From: JBKPFU01 sp046728975
GTDB lineage: Bacteria; Actinomycetota; Thermoleophilia; Gaiellales; Gaiellaceae
Direction: 5' to 3'
Assembly (NCBI GenBank): GCA_046728975.1
Contig: JBKPFU010000081.1
Location: 1 to 17,114 of the forward strand
Length of the DNA: 17,114 nt
Program-made: the position numbers and the translations under genes
The notes under the pieces: model-generated
Told to the model about the DNA's origin: nothing
The model's input: the letters and a program-made list of their open reading frames with translations, nothing else
The model's database searches: none
In this document: piece by piece, positions 1-5,791 of the stretch
Position numbering within the stretch: position 1 is the stretch's first letter
Layout of the letters: every line of letters begins with the position of its first letter

Positions 1-115
1 TGTAGGCGTTGATTCCGAATGCGTGGATCCCGAGGTGCTCGCGCACCGGAATATCTCTGCCCCGCCGCTCGATGTCGTCGACGTGGGCGACTTGCCAGTT
101 CGGTTTGTCGTTCAT
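1..115 (-). CDS. cupin-domain protein, N-terminal part (cut by window edge)
   Basis: A leftward gene begins with ATG at 115-113 and runs off the left edge after 38 codons. A strong Shine-Dalgarno sequence (GGAGGTGAT, about 117-125) lies just upstream of the ATG, which fixes the start. The N-terminus (MNDKPNWQVAHVDDIERR, followed by a VREHLGIHAFGINAY segment) resembles actinobacterial single-domain cupin proteins, in which a similar segment precedes the beta-barrel. The metal-binding part is outside the window, so the family assignment rests on N-terminal resemblance only. Repeat B1 lies upstream of it. The reaction is unknown. Confidence 0.65.
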   Translation of the reverse strand, partial: MNDKPNWQVAHVDDIERRGRDIPVREHLGIHAFGINAY

Positions 116-224
116 CCGATCACCTCCGTATAGCGGGCGCCCGGTGCGAATCGTCGATCGTAACCGGGAAGAACCGCGGTGAAACGGTCACCAAGTTCGC
201 GAGGCAGGTGCCGGTGTTTCGCGG

Positions 225-325
225 CTCGCCTGCGCGAGTGTGCTGTCGCTAGAGCGCAGTCGGGGGTAATCGCAACTCTGTAGTCAGCGGCAGGACGCCG
301 GGCTGGGCCACTGCTGGGAACGTCA
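225..325 (+). repeat. intergenic repeat, subtype B, copy 1
   Basis: First visible copy of the dispersed ~100-bp element. The core is GGGGGTAATCGCAACTCTGT followed by AGTCAGCGGCAGGACG. A left arm CTGCGCGAGTGTGCTGTCGC precedes the core, and a right end CTGGGCCACTGCTGGGAACG follows. The left arm GTGTGCTGTCGCT and the right arm AGCGGCAGGACGC can pair at 10 of 13 positions, so the copy can fold into a long stem. It sits between the partial cupin gene and the GNAT gene. Confidence 0.75.
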
Positions 326-362
326 CCGGGGCCCGGAAACGCTCAAAACGTTCGCAGGTATG

Positions 363-380
363 GCGCACCGCGTGGTGCGC
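363..380 (-). terminator. hairpin overlapping the GNAT stop codon
   Basis: A perfect 7-bp inverted repeat, GCGCACC (363-369) and GGTGCGC (374-380), with a 4-base loop. Its edge touches the TAG stop of the leftward acetyltransferase gene. No clear T tract follows on the minus strand, apart from TTTT about 20 bases on. It could be a GC-rich terminator or an mRNA 3'-end stabiliser. Confidence 0.4.
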
Positions 381-892
381 TAGGCGCGCAGGTCCAGTCG
401 CCAGTCGTTGCACGTCATGAAGTGCCCCTTTGGGAATTCGAACTCGCACGCTTCGAGCAGCTCGAACCCGAGCTTGCGGCAGATCGCGTTCGACGGCGCG
501 TTGTCGACGCTCGGGAAGGCGTGCATGAAGCGGTGCTTGTCGGCGCGCTTGGCGCGCTCGACCGCCTGAGCGGTCGCCGCCACCGCGATGCCGCGGCCCT
601 GGAACTCGGGCACGACCATCCAACCGATCTCGTAGACCTGCTCGTCGCGCCACTCCTTGGTCCAGTAGCCGACCGAGCCGACGCCGGCGCCGCTCGCCGT
701 GTCGACGATCTTGAACATGCGGTCGCCGCCCTCGAGGCTTTCGTAGCGGCCCTGACGCTCGCGCAGCTTCTCCGGCGTCTCGGGCCCGCCCAGGTGCTCG
801 GTCATGCGCGGGTCCCCCATCAGGCGCTCGAGCAGCGGCAGGTCGCCGCTGCCCCAGAGCTCGATGGTCACGGTCGCGCTCACGCCGCGCAA
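380..892 (-). CDS. GNAT-family N-acetyltransferase (RimJ/RimL-like)
   Basis: Encodes up to 170 aa with the single-domain RimJ/RimL-type acetyltransferase layout. An early LPLLERLMGDPRMTEHLGG segment is followed by a VGSVGYW strand and the acetyl-CoA-binding stretch VVPEFQGRGIAVAATAQAV, in which Q/R-x-x-G-x-G/A is recognisable as QGRGIA. A late NAPSNAICRKLGFELLE segment is typical of the C-terminal helix and strand. Family members transfer acetyl from acetyl-CoA to an amine of a protein, drug or metabolite; the substrate cannot be read here. The longest frame starts with TTG (892). In-frame GTG codons at 883 and 871 are at least as likely, and no good ribosome site separates them. The gene lies between repeats B1 and A2 and is one of the few array genes with no frame break. 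Confidence 0.85.
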   Translation of the reverse strand: MRGVSATVTIELWGSGDLPLLERLMGDPRMTEHLGGPETPEKLRERQGRYESLEGGDRMFKIVDTASGAGVGSVGYWTKEWRDEQVYEIGWMVVPEFQGRGIAVAATAQAVERAKRADKHRFMHAFPSVDNAPSNAICRKLGFELLEACEFEFPKGHFMTCNDWRLDLRA

Positions 893-934
893 GCTATGCC
901 GACGGGGCTGCGGTTGCTCAGCTATCGAGCATGT

Positions 935-995
935 CTTGCGGGAGCATCCTCTCTCTAGGTCGTTAGTCGGGTATTACCGCTACTCCGTAGTCACC
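935..995 (+). repeat. intergenic repeat, subtype A, copy 2
   Basis: Subtype A core TATTACCGCTACTCCGTAGT at 972-991, preceded by GTTAGTCGG and the left arm GGAGCATCCTCTCTCTAGG. The core holds two small palindromes, GGTA-T-TACC and CTAC-TCC-GTAG. The right-end sequence seen in other copies (CTGGGCCAGCG) is not recognisable here, so this copy is partial or diverged. Confidence 0.75.
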
Positions 996-1032
996 GGGCC
1001 TTCCGCTGATTCCAGGCAGCGATGAGGGCAGC

Positions 1033-1055
1033 GGGAGAGGCGTAACGCCCCTCCC
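1033..1055 (-). terminator. GC-rich hairpin downstream of the exported-protein gene
   Basis: Arms GGGAGAGGCG (1033-1042) and CGCCCCTCCC (1046-1055) pair over 10 bp with one mismatch and a TAA loop. The hairpin lies 12 bases past the stop of the leftward gene at 1067. There is no T tract on the minus strand, so this would be a tract-less terminator of the kind often proposed in high-GC actinobacteria. Confidence 0.5.
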
Positions 1056-1066
1056 TCTTCACGGAG

Positions 1067-1408
1067 TCAGGGGACGATCAACACGTCGAGAGTGACCGGG
1101 TTGTCGAGCGGCTCGATCTCGTCGATCGAGAACCCGCCTCCAGTAAAGGTGCACGTCCCGTTCGCCCGCGCGTTCGGATTGATGAACGACGGAACCACGA
1201 CCGCCCCCTCACCCTCAACCACGACGAGCCCTGCCCTGCGCGCGAGCGACTGGTTGAACAGGATGACGTCGCCGATCGCCGTGCAGGTTGCGCTGAAGTA
1301 GAACGGTTGACCTGCCAGGTCGAGAGGTGGCTGGTCGGCGCGAGCGACAGCGGCTCCTACGCCGGACATCAGCACGGCGACCGCCGCAATCAGAAGTTTC
1401 CCGCGCAT
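1067..1408 (-). CDS. small exported protein of unknown function
   Basis: Encodes 113 aa. ATG at 1408-1406 is preceded at good distance by GGGGAGGG, so this start is preferred over an upstream in-frame extension. The first ~26 residues form a clear Sec signal peptide: MRGK, then a hydrophobic run, then ARADQ with a likely cleavage after ARA. The mature part of about 87 residues is beta-rich, with two cysteines (in FSATCTAIG and NGTCTFTGG) that could form a disulfide. I do not recognise the family. It is leftward, between repeats A2 and B3, and is the only non-edge array gene whose upstream side faces a B rather than an A repeat. A GC-rich hairpin follows the stop. Confidence 0.75.
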   Translation of the reverse strand: MRGKLLIAAVAVLMSGVGAAVARADQPPLDLAGQPFYFSATCTAIGDVILFNQSLARRAGLVVVEGEGAVVVPSFINPNARANGTCTFTGGGFSIDEIEPLDNPVTLDVLIVP

Positions 1409-1480
1409 CGTGTTCCCTCCCCTTTCGTTTGCCGCAATGGAAACAAGTGTCCCACCACGTTGCGATCGACGCAAGCAAAC

Positions 1481-1563
1481 GGCGTCATAGCGCCTTCTGG
1501 GGTAATCGCGCTTCTGTAGTTGGACGCAGGACCCTCGCCTGGGCCAGCGTTCGAGAATGTCAC
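1481..1563 (+). repeat. intergenic repeat, subtype B, copy 3
   Basis: Core GGGGTAATCGCGCTTCTGTA, then GTTGGACGCAGGACC and the right end CTGGGCCAGCGTTCGAGAAT followed by GTCA. The gap from GTAGT to CTGGGC is 18 bases, exactly as in copies 1 and 7. The left arm is diverged (GGCGTCATAGCGCC). Confidence 0.75.
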
Positions 1564-1600
1564 TCGCCGCGGCGAACCTGTAGCTGGGCCCGTCGTCTCA

Positions 1601-2436
1601 TTACCCCGCTGCGGTCTCTGACGGCGCGGTGAGGATCTCCTCGATCTGTCGGTCAACGTTGAAGCCGCGCATCTCCTCGAGGTCGGGAGGACATTCGCGT
1701 GGTAGGTCAACCGCCAAACCGGCCGCGCGGGCCTCGTCGCGCGTGCCGTCGCGGGACAGCGCGTCAACGACAGCCGCGTGGAGGGAGCGGAGGTAGGAGA
1801 GATCAGCCTCCGCGATGCTCAGAGCGTCGAGGGCTTGAAGGGGCGGCCCGTGTCCGGGAATCACCGTTTCCGGTGGGTCTTCGCGAAGCATCTCGATCAA
1901 CCCAGCAAGCGTGATCCGATAGGCAGAAGGAGAGGTCGCGAATGGGAACTCCTCGGCGGACAGGTAGTCGCCGACGATCAGCAGCCCCCGGTCGCGGAGT
2001 CGAAAGCCACTGCCGTCGGCGGTGTGGCCCACAAGCGGGAACGTCTCGACGACGAACGGACCGAGCGCGACCGCCAAACCCCGCCGGAACGTGCGGTCGA
2101 CCCGTGGAGATCCCGCCGGGACAAAGCCGTAGTGCTCAGCAGCGCGCCGGACCGACCGGTCGGCCCGGCCACTCGCAACCTTTTCAGCGGTCTCCTCGCC
2201 CATCGCGACTTCCCCATCGGGAAACGCACCGATACCGCATACGTGGTCCCAATCCCATGCGTGATCAACACATGCCGAACCGGAGCGCCAAGCTCCAGCC
2301 CCCGGCGACCTATGCCAGCAACGTCGTCCGTTGAGATCGCCGGGTCCACGGCAAGCGACTCACCCTGCGCGAACACCAGCAATGACGTGGTCTTCCAGAG
2401 GAACCCCTCGAAGCGTTCCCATCCAGGCGTCGCCAC
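1601..2436 (-). pseudogene. metallo-beta-lactamase-fold hydrolase, frameshifted
   Basis: Two leftward frames together spell one MBL-fold protein of about 278 aa. The first (GTG at 2436) gives MATPGWERFEGFLW followed by LAVDPAIST and VRHVLITHG. The second gives WDWDHVCGIGAFPDGEVAMG, then VGHTADGSGFRL, VGDYLSAEEFPF and VIPGHGPP, ending at TAA 1603-1601. The join falls inside the metal-binding motif: CATGGGATTGGGACCAC encodes H-A-D-W-D-H only if one base is restored near 2254-2256. MBL hydrolases use HxHxDH-type ligands plus later His/Asp residues for a di-metal site; those later landmarks (VGHTADG, GDYLSAEEF, PGHG) are present. As sequenced, the first frame runs into unrelated residues and the second would have to start at ATG 2203, without the N-terminal ligands. 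Either it is a recent pseudogene or the base is a sequencing error. Confidence 0.8.
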
Positions 2437-2500
2437 CGTCCCATCACAACAGATCCGTCACGGGTCGCGCGCAATCGAACCGATCAAGCTCGTAACCTGT

Positions 2501-2609
2501 CGCGTGCGCGAGCGTCCTCTCCCTAGATCGGCCAGTCAGGTATTACCGCTACTCCGTAGTCACACGCCGGATGCCACTTCGATACCTGGGCCAGCGTTCG
2601 AGAAGGTCA
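2501..2609 (+). repeat. intergenic repeat, subtype A, copy 4 (most complete A copy)
   Basis: The left arm GTGCGCGAGCGTCCTCTCCC leads to CCAGTCAGG and the core TATTACCGCTACTCCGTAGT. After a 25-base spacer comes the right end CTGGGCCAGCGTTCGAGAAG followed by GTCA. Because this copy carries both the A-type core and the same right end as B copies, it shows that A and B are variants of one element. It lies between the divergent MBL and small exported genes. Confidence 0.8.
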
Positions 2610-2652
2610 GCCGAGCTGCGGTCTACGACCTGAGGAGGGTTGCTCACGCCAA

Positions 2653-2682
2653 TTGACTGAGGTTCTCTTCCGGGGCTAAGGT
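2653..2682 (+). promoter_or_regulatory. candidate sigma-70-type promoter for the small exported gene
   Basis: TTGACT (2653-2658), an 18-base spacer, then TAAGGT (2677-2682), which fits TANNNT. The implied start site is about 30 bases before the ATG at 2721, and a strong ribosome site lies between. It is placed just beyond the right end of repeat A4. Confidence 0.45.
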
Positions 2683-2720
2683 CGGATAGTCGCCGCCTGT
2701 CTACAGCAAGGAGGGATCCG

Positions 2721-2957
2721 ATGCGACGTCACCTGACTGTTCTGCTGCTCGCGAGCCTCGGGGTGCTTGGCGCTCTCGCACCGTCGGCGTCTGGCGCCGC
2801 CAACCCCGACGCAGCGCCTTGCCATGCTCTGTTCGTGAGCACCGCTCTGCCCGGCAGCGTCGGTCCCATGATCTCGGCCAACGCTCGTGTCGACCGGCCC
2901 TTCGGACAGCTCGTGGTGAGCGTGTTCGCCCAGGCGCGGCCGCCCTGCCCAGAATAG
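2721..2957 (+). CDS. tiny exported protein of unknown function
   Basis: Encodes 78 aa. The ATG is preceded by a near-perfect Shine-Dalgarno sequence (AAGGAGG, 2708-2714), which makes this a confident gene despite its size. Residues 1-26 are a signal peptide (MRRH, hydrophobic core, PSASGAA). The mature part is about 50 residues with two cysteines (in DAAPCHAL and ARPPCPE) that could bridge, and contains an ISANARVDRPFG segment. No family recognised. It is the sole gene between A4 and B5 and is transcribed away from the MBL gene. Confidence 0.75.
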   Translation: MRRHLTVLLLASLGVLGALAPSASGAANPDAAPCHALFVSTALPGSVGPMISANARVDRPFGQLVVSVFAQARPPCPE

Positions 2958-3070
2958 TCAGCCCTCGGACCCGATTCGGCCCCAGCCACGGAGGGCCGAT
3001 CAGGAGTTGAGCTGGCATCGCACATGTTCTGGCGATGCATTACCGCTAACGACCTGGTGATGCCAAAACC

Positions 3071-3164
3071 GGCTGGACGAGTGTCCTGTCCCTCGGGCAG
3101 TCGGGGGTAATCACAACTCTGTAGTCAGCGGCAGGACGGGCTGCGCCAGTGTTCGGGAATGTCC
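3071..3164 (+). repeat. intergenic repeat, subtype B, copy 5
   Basis: Core GGGGGTAATCACAACTCTGT, then AGTCAGCGGCAGGACG and the right end GCTGCGCCAGTGTTCGGGAA. The arms GTCCTG (3083-3088) and CAGGAC (3132-3137) are a perfect inverted pair enclosing the core, extended inward with mismatches. It lies between the convergent small exported gene and the APH-like gene. Confidence 0.8.
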
Positions 3165-3201
3165 CTGAGCCGCCTCGGAGTCAGGCGGATTGACCAGCCG
3201 C

Positions 3202-4094
3202 TCACCCTGCGTGGGCTCGGGTTAGGCGTTCAACCCGCTCGGCTTTCAGTCGTTCGTAGCTGAGCCTCGGCCGGTTGTAGATCAGTTCGTCGCGGGCGTT
3301 GTGAAGAGCTTCCCAGATGCTCGCCGCCCAGGCGATCTCCGTCTCGTAGGGCGAGAAGCGGACGCCGCGTTCGCTTTCGGAGGCGTGAAGGAAGGCTTCG
3401 GAGCTTTCGAGCGGCGCGAGCGTTGGCTGCTTGCCGTGGATCGCGAAGATCCCGGCGGCGCTTCCGGCGATCGCCGCTTCGGGCAACCGGGCGAGGCCGT
3501 CCCAGTCGTGGACGGCGTGCGGCTCGCCGTGCCGCCAGCGCATGTTCTCCGCTTCCCAGTCGGCGTGACCCAGTACGGGTGGCAGGTGGCATCCGGCCAG
3601 CTTGCCTGCACGCGCCGGGTGGTGTCCTCGATCCAGGCGGGCACCGCTGCGGCAGCGTGGCGCTCGGGCATCGCGTCCCATCGCATCCACTCCGGATTGG
3701 GCAGCGGCGGATCGAGGTCGAGGGCCGCCAGGCGACGGACGAGGTCGGCCAGAAGCCGACCCGATCTCGCGGCCGCCTCGGGTGTGTCCTTCGTCTCAAG
3801 CTCGCCGCCTGGGACAAACCGCTCCGCATGCACCGCGAAGCCCTCGCTGACGATCACGTCGGTCAGCGGCATCGCACAGGGAAAGCCTTGCTCGGCGAGC
3901 AGTCTCTGCGCGGCAACGCAGCGGCCTGCCCGCCCCGACGCATCGAGCCGGCGTTTGACGACGACTTCGCGTCCATCGGCGAGACGAACACCGACAACCT
4001 CGGAGAGATGACCAGCAAGGAACAAAACCGCCACCGGGGCCGCAGCCAAGAAGCCTCGACACCAGGGGTCAACCCAGGGCGGCAGATCTGACAT
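3202..4094 (-). pseudogene. aminoglycoside-phosphotransferase-like kinase (APH fold), frameshifted
   Basis: Two leftward frames combine into one APH-fold kinase of about 297 aa. The first (ATG 4094) gives the N-lobe with VVGVRLADGREVVVKRR, where the lysine of VVVK is the expected ATP-binding lysine, and runs to SWPDAT. The second gives LPPVLGHADWEAENMRW, the catalytic H-x-D-x4-N loop, then VHDWDGLARLP, the D-x-D Mg-binding motif, and a helical C-terminus ending RLTRAHAG at TGA 3204-3202. Frames switch near 3584-3587; restoring one base in GCCACCTGCC reads D-A-T-L-P-P-V-L-G-H. As sequenced, the kinase loses its catalytic loop. APH-family enzymes phosphorylate antibiotics or small hydroxylated metabolites; the substrate is not evident. 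It lies between B5 and A6. Confidence 0.82.
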
Positions 4095-4140
4095 CAGCTC
4101 ACACCCGGTCTCAGCCTCGACCCCAACCCGGCGATCATGA

Positions 4141-4206
4141 CACTCGCCTGCGCAAGCGTCCTCTCCCCCGATCCAGCTAGTCAGGTATTGCCGCTACTCC
4201 GTAGTG
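4141..4206 (+). repeat. intergenic repeat, subtype A, copy 6
   Basis: Left arm CTCGCCTGCGCAAGCGTCCT, then CTAGTCAGG and the core TATTGCCGCTACTCCGTAGT. The T-to-C change relative to other copies (TTGCC for TTACC) leaves a wobble pair in the GGTA/TACC palindrome. The leftmost bases CTCGCCTGCGC are shared with B1, which shows the element extends further left than the core. The right end is not recognisable. Confidence 0.75.
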
Positions 4207-4378
4207 AACTGAGGAGGAGCTCGTCTCCGCGATCACATGGTTCGGCGGCGGCTGCCTGGTCCCTCAGTTCGGACTTCCGGCGGCGCTGCCGGGCCCGATG
4301 ATTTTCGGGAGCTAGGCGAGTCTCAGTTGACGCGCGGGATCACCGCGATTCGACACAGCACGACACTGGAGCGCGAGC

Positions 4379-4999
4379 ATGGCCAAACTCATCTACTCGA
4401 CGATCGCGTCACTCGACGGCTACGTGGAGGACGCGAGCGGGAGGTTCGACTGGGCTGCGCCGGACGAGGAGGTGCACGCGTTCGTCAACGACCTCGAGCG
4501 GCCGATCGGCACCTATCTGTACGGGCGCCGGATGTACGCGACGATGGTCTTCTGGGAGACGGCCTGCCGGCGCGGCGACGAGCGGGCGGTCTTCTGGGAG
4601 TACGCCGAGATCTGGCGGGGGGCGGAGAAGGTCGTGTACTCCCGCACGCTCGCCCGGGCGTCCACCGCGCGGACGCGGATCGAGCGGGACTTCGACCCGG
4701 GTCCGATCCGGCGGCTCAAGCAGAGCGGCGACGCGGACCTGTCCGTCGGCGGCGCGGAGCTGGCCGGGCAGGCGCTCGCCGCCGGACTCGTCGACGAGAT
4801 CCAGCTGTTCCTCGTCCCCGTGATCGTCGGTGGCGGCAAACGCGCCCTGCCCGCCGACGTGCAGGCACGGCTCCGGCTGATCGGCACGCGAGGGTTCGTG
4901 GGCGGCCGTGTACGCCCACTACGCGGTCGACGACTGACCTCGGGTCGGCCTGGCGCGGAGACGGTGCGGATCGTCTCGAAGCGATCGAGTCAGGGATAA
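4379..4999 (+). CDS. DHFR/RibD-C-fold reductase with a frameshifted C-terminus
   Basis: Encodes 206 aa as sequenced. The N-terminus MAKLIYSTIASLDGYVED is typical of the dihydrofolate reductase/RibD C-terminal domain family. It is followed by YLYGRRMYATMVFW, VVYSRTL, the dinucleotide-binding-like LSVGGAELAGQAL and LVDEIQLFLVPVIVGGGKR. Members are NADPH-dependent reductases of small heterocycles; most stand-alone versions have no proven substrate. ATG 4379 has GGAG about 8 bases upstream. After residue ~176 the frame departs from the family: the alternative frame from 4908 reads VYAHYAVDD and stops at 4937, giving the family's usual ~185 aa. The present frame instead adds 28 arginine-rich residues and stops inside repeat B7. 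The catalytic core is intact, so activity could survive. Confidence 0.8.
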   Translation: MAKLIYSTIASLDGYVEDASGRFDWAAPDEEVHAFVNDLERPIGTYLYGRRMYATMVFWETACRRGDERAVFWEYAEIWRGAEKVVYSRTLARASTARTRIERDFDPGPIRRLKQSGDADLSVGGAELAGQALAAGLVDEIQLFLVPVIVGGGKRALPADVQARLRLIGTRGFVGGRVRPLRGRRLTSGRPGAETVRIVSKRSSQG

Positions 5000-5053
5000 A
5001 CACCACTCTGTAGTCGGGGAGAGAACCCTCACCTGGGCAACGTTGAGGAGTGA
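4985..5053 (+). repeat. intergenic repeat, subtype B, copy 7 (most diverged B copy)
   Basis: GAGTCAGGGATAAACACCAC leads into CTCTGTAGTCGGGG. The right end ACCTGGGCAACGTTGAGGAG starts exactly 18 bases after GTAGT, as in copies 1 and 3. The stop codon used by the frameshifted reductase lies inside this copy. It separates the convergent reductase and cupin genes. Confidence 0.65.
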
Positions 5054-5076
5054 CCACCTCCGACTTCCTGTCCTGT

Positions 5077-5617
5077 TCAGCTCGGGAGCCAGCCTCCCGG
5101 TATCGCGTCGACTCGGGGTCTGGAAACCGGACGTATGCCTCGTCAGCCTCAGTCGTCTCCTTGTCGACACCCGCTCCGTGCCGTAGCGCAGCCTCGTCCA
5201 CCGTGTAGCCGCCCCAGGCGGCGGGCGTCTGGTGCTCACGCGCGCCGACTGCAAGGACAACGCAGGCCGCGTCTCCGCCCCCGACGACTATGTGCTTCGT
5301 CTCGGGCGGGCAGTGCACGAAATCCCACTGCTGCAACGGCCGCTCCTCGCCCTCGATGATCAGCAGCGCCTGGCCGGAGAGGACGAGAAAGTCTTCCTGG
5401 TCGGCTTCCCAGTGGTACATCCCGATCGGCTCACCCGGCGCGAGCACATAGAGACTGACTCCGACCTGGGAAACTCCAACTCGCCCTCGAAGGGCAGACG
5501 CTCTCCCCGCCCCTGGCGATGGCGCCAGCGGGCCTCCCGAGCGTTCAGTACGAACCATCCCTCCCCGGCGGGGACGAGCCCACTGTCGGTCTCTTCGAAC
5601 GGTGCCTCGGGGACGAT
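5077..5617 (-). pseudogene. cupin-domain protein, two frameshifts and no clear start
   Basis: The body in one frame reads SLYVLAPGEPIGMYHWEADQ, then EDFLVLSGQALLIIEGEE, QWDFVHCPPETKHIV and WGGYTVDEAALRHGAG: a cupin barrel with the first motif around HWE and a late HCPP-x3-H. The N-terminal part (GLVPAGEGWFVLNAREARW, then FEGELEFP) is in a second frame; restoring one C in TTTCCCAGGTC near 5468 joins it to QVGVSLYV. At the 3' end the frame runs on past STRYRE, but restoring one G near 5092-5096 gives EGWLPS and a TGA at 5079-5077. Upstream of the N-terminal part the frame holds only CCT CCG ACC ATC GTC after an in-frame TAA, so no ATG, GTG or TTG start remains. Three defects argue for real decay. 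Cupins of this type are often metal-dependent enzymes or sensors; no substrate is evident. Confidence 0.78.
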
Positions 5618-5668
5618 GGTCGGAGGTTAGCGCGAGTGGGGTTTCGAGCCTTCGGCTGGGGGACCTAG

Positions 5669-5719
5669 TGTGCGCGAGCGTCCTCTCCAGGTCCCGGTTA
5701 GTCGGGTACTACCGCTCCG
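5669..5719 (+). repeat. intergenic repeat, subtype A, copy 8 (truncated)
   Basis: Left arm GTGTGCGCGAGCGTCCTCTC, then GGTTAGTCGGGTACTACCGC, after which the match stops within CTACTCCGTAG. The GGTA/TACC palindrome keeps its arms although the central T is C here. Nothing of the right half is present. This is the last copy in the window and marks the right edge of the array. Confidence 0.72.
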
Positions 5720-5776
5720 CTCGGCCTCGAGGTCGGCGCCGCGATCGACGACTCGCTCGCCGCGACCGCGGCGTAG
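5711..5776 (+). pseudogene. possible 3' remnant of a gene cut off by the repeat
   Basis: Directly after the truncated repeat, an open frame reads PLGLEVGAAIDDSLAATAA and ends at TAG 5774-5776. Nearly every codon ends in G or C, as in the real genes here, and there is no start codon or upstream coding part. It may be the tail of a gene whose 5' part was replaced by the array. The stretch is short and could be chance. Confidence 0.3.
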
Positions 5777-5791
5777 ACTGAGTCGGCGCCC

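Noticed and set aside
3301..4011. Plus-strand open frames across the APH region
   Set aside because: They have no family resemblance and arise from antisense reading of a GC-rich gene; the minus strand carries the kinase motifs.
4327..4355. Promoter with TTGACG upstream of the reductase gene
   Set aside because: The -35-like hexamer is good but no TANNNT box occurs at 16-18 bases, so I did not list it.
225..5719. Repeats read as integron attC sites
   Set aside because: No consistent GTTRRRY or RYYYAAC core pair flanks the elements. GTTAG appears in only two A copies and GTCCAAC in only one B copy. Gene orientations are also mixed. Integron-like logic remains possible, attC identity is not supported.
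225..5719. Repeats read as Xer/pdif sites
   Set aside because: Alternation resembles pdif modules, but there are no two 11-base Xer arms around a 6-base centre, and A and B are in the same rather than opposite orientation.
225..5719. CRISPR array
   Set aside because: Intervals are 0.5 to 1.1 kb with genes inside, not 30-40 base spacers, and no cas genes are seen.
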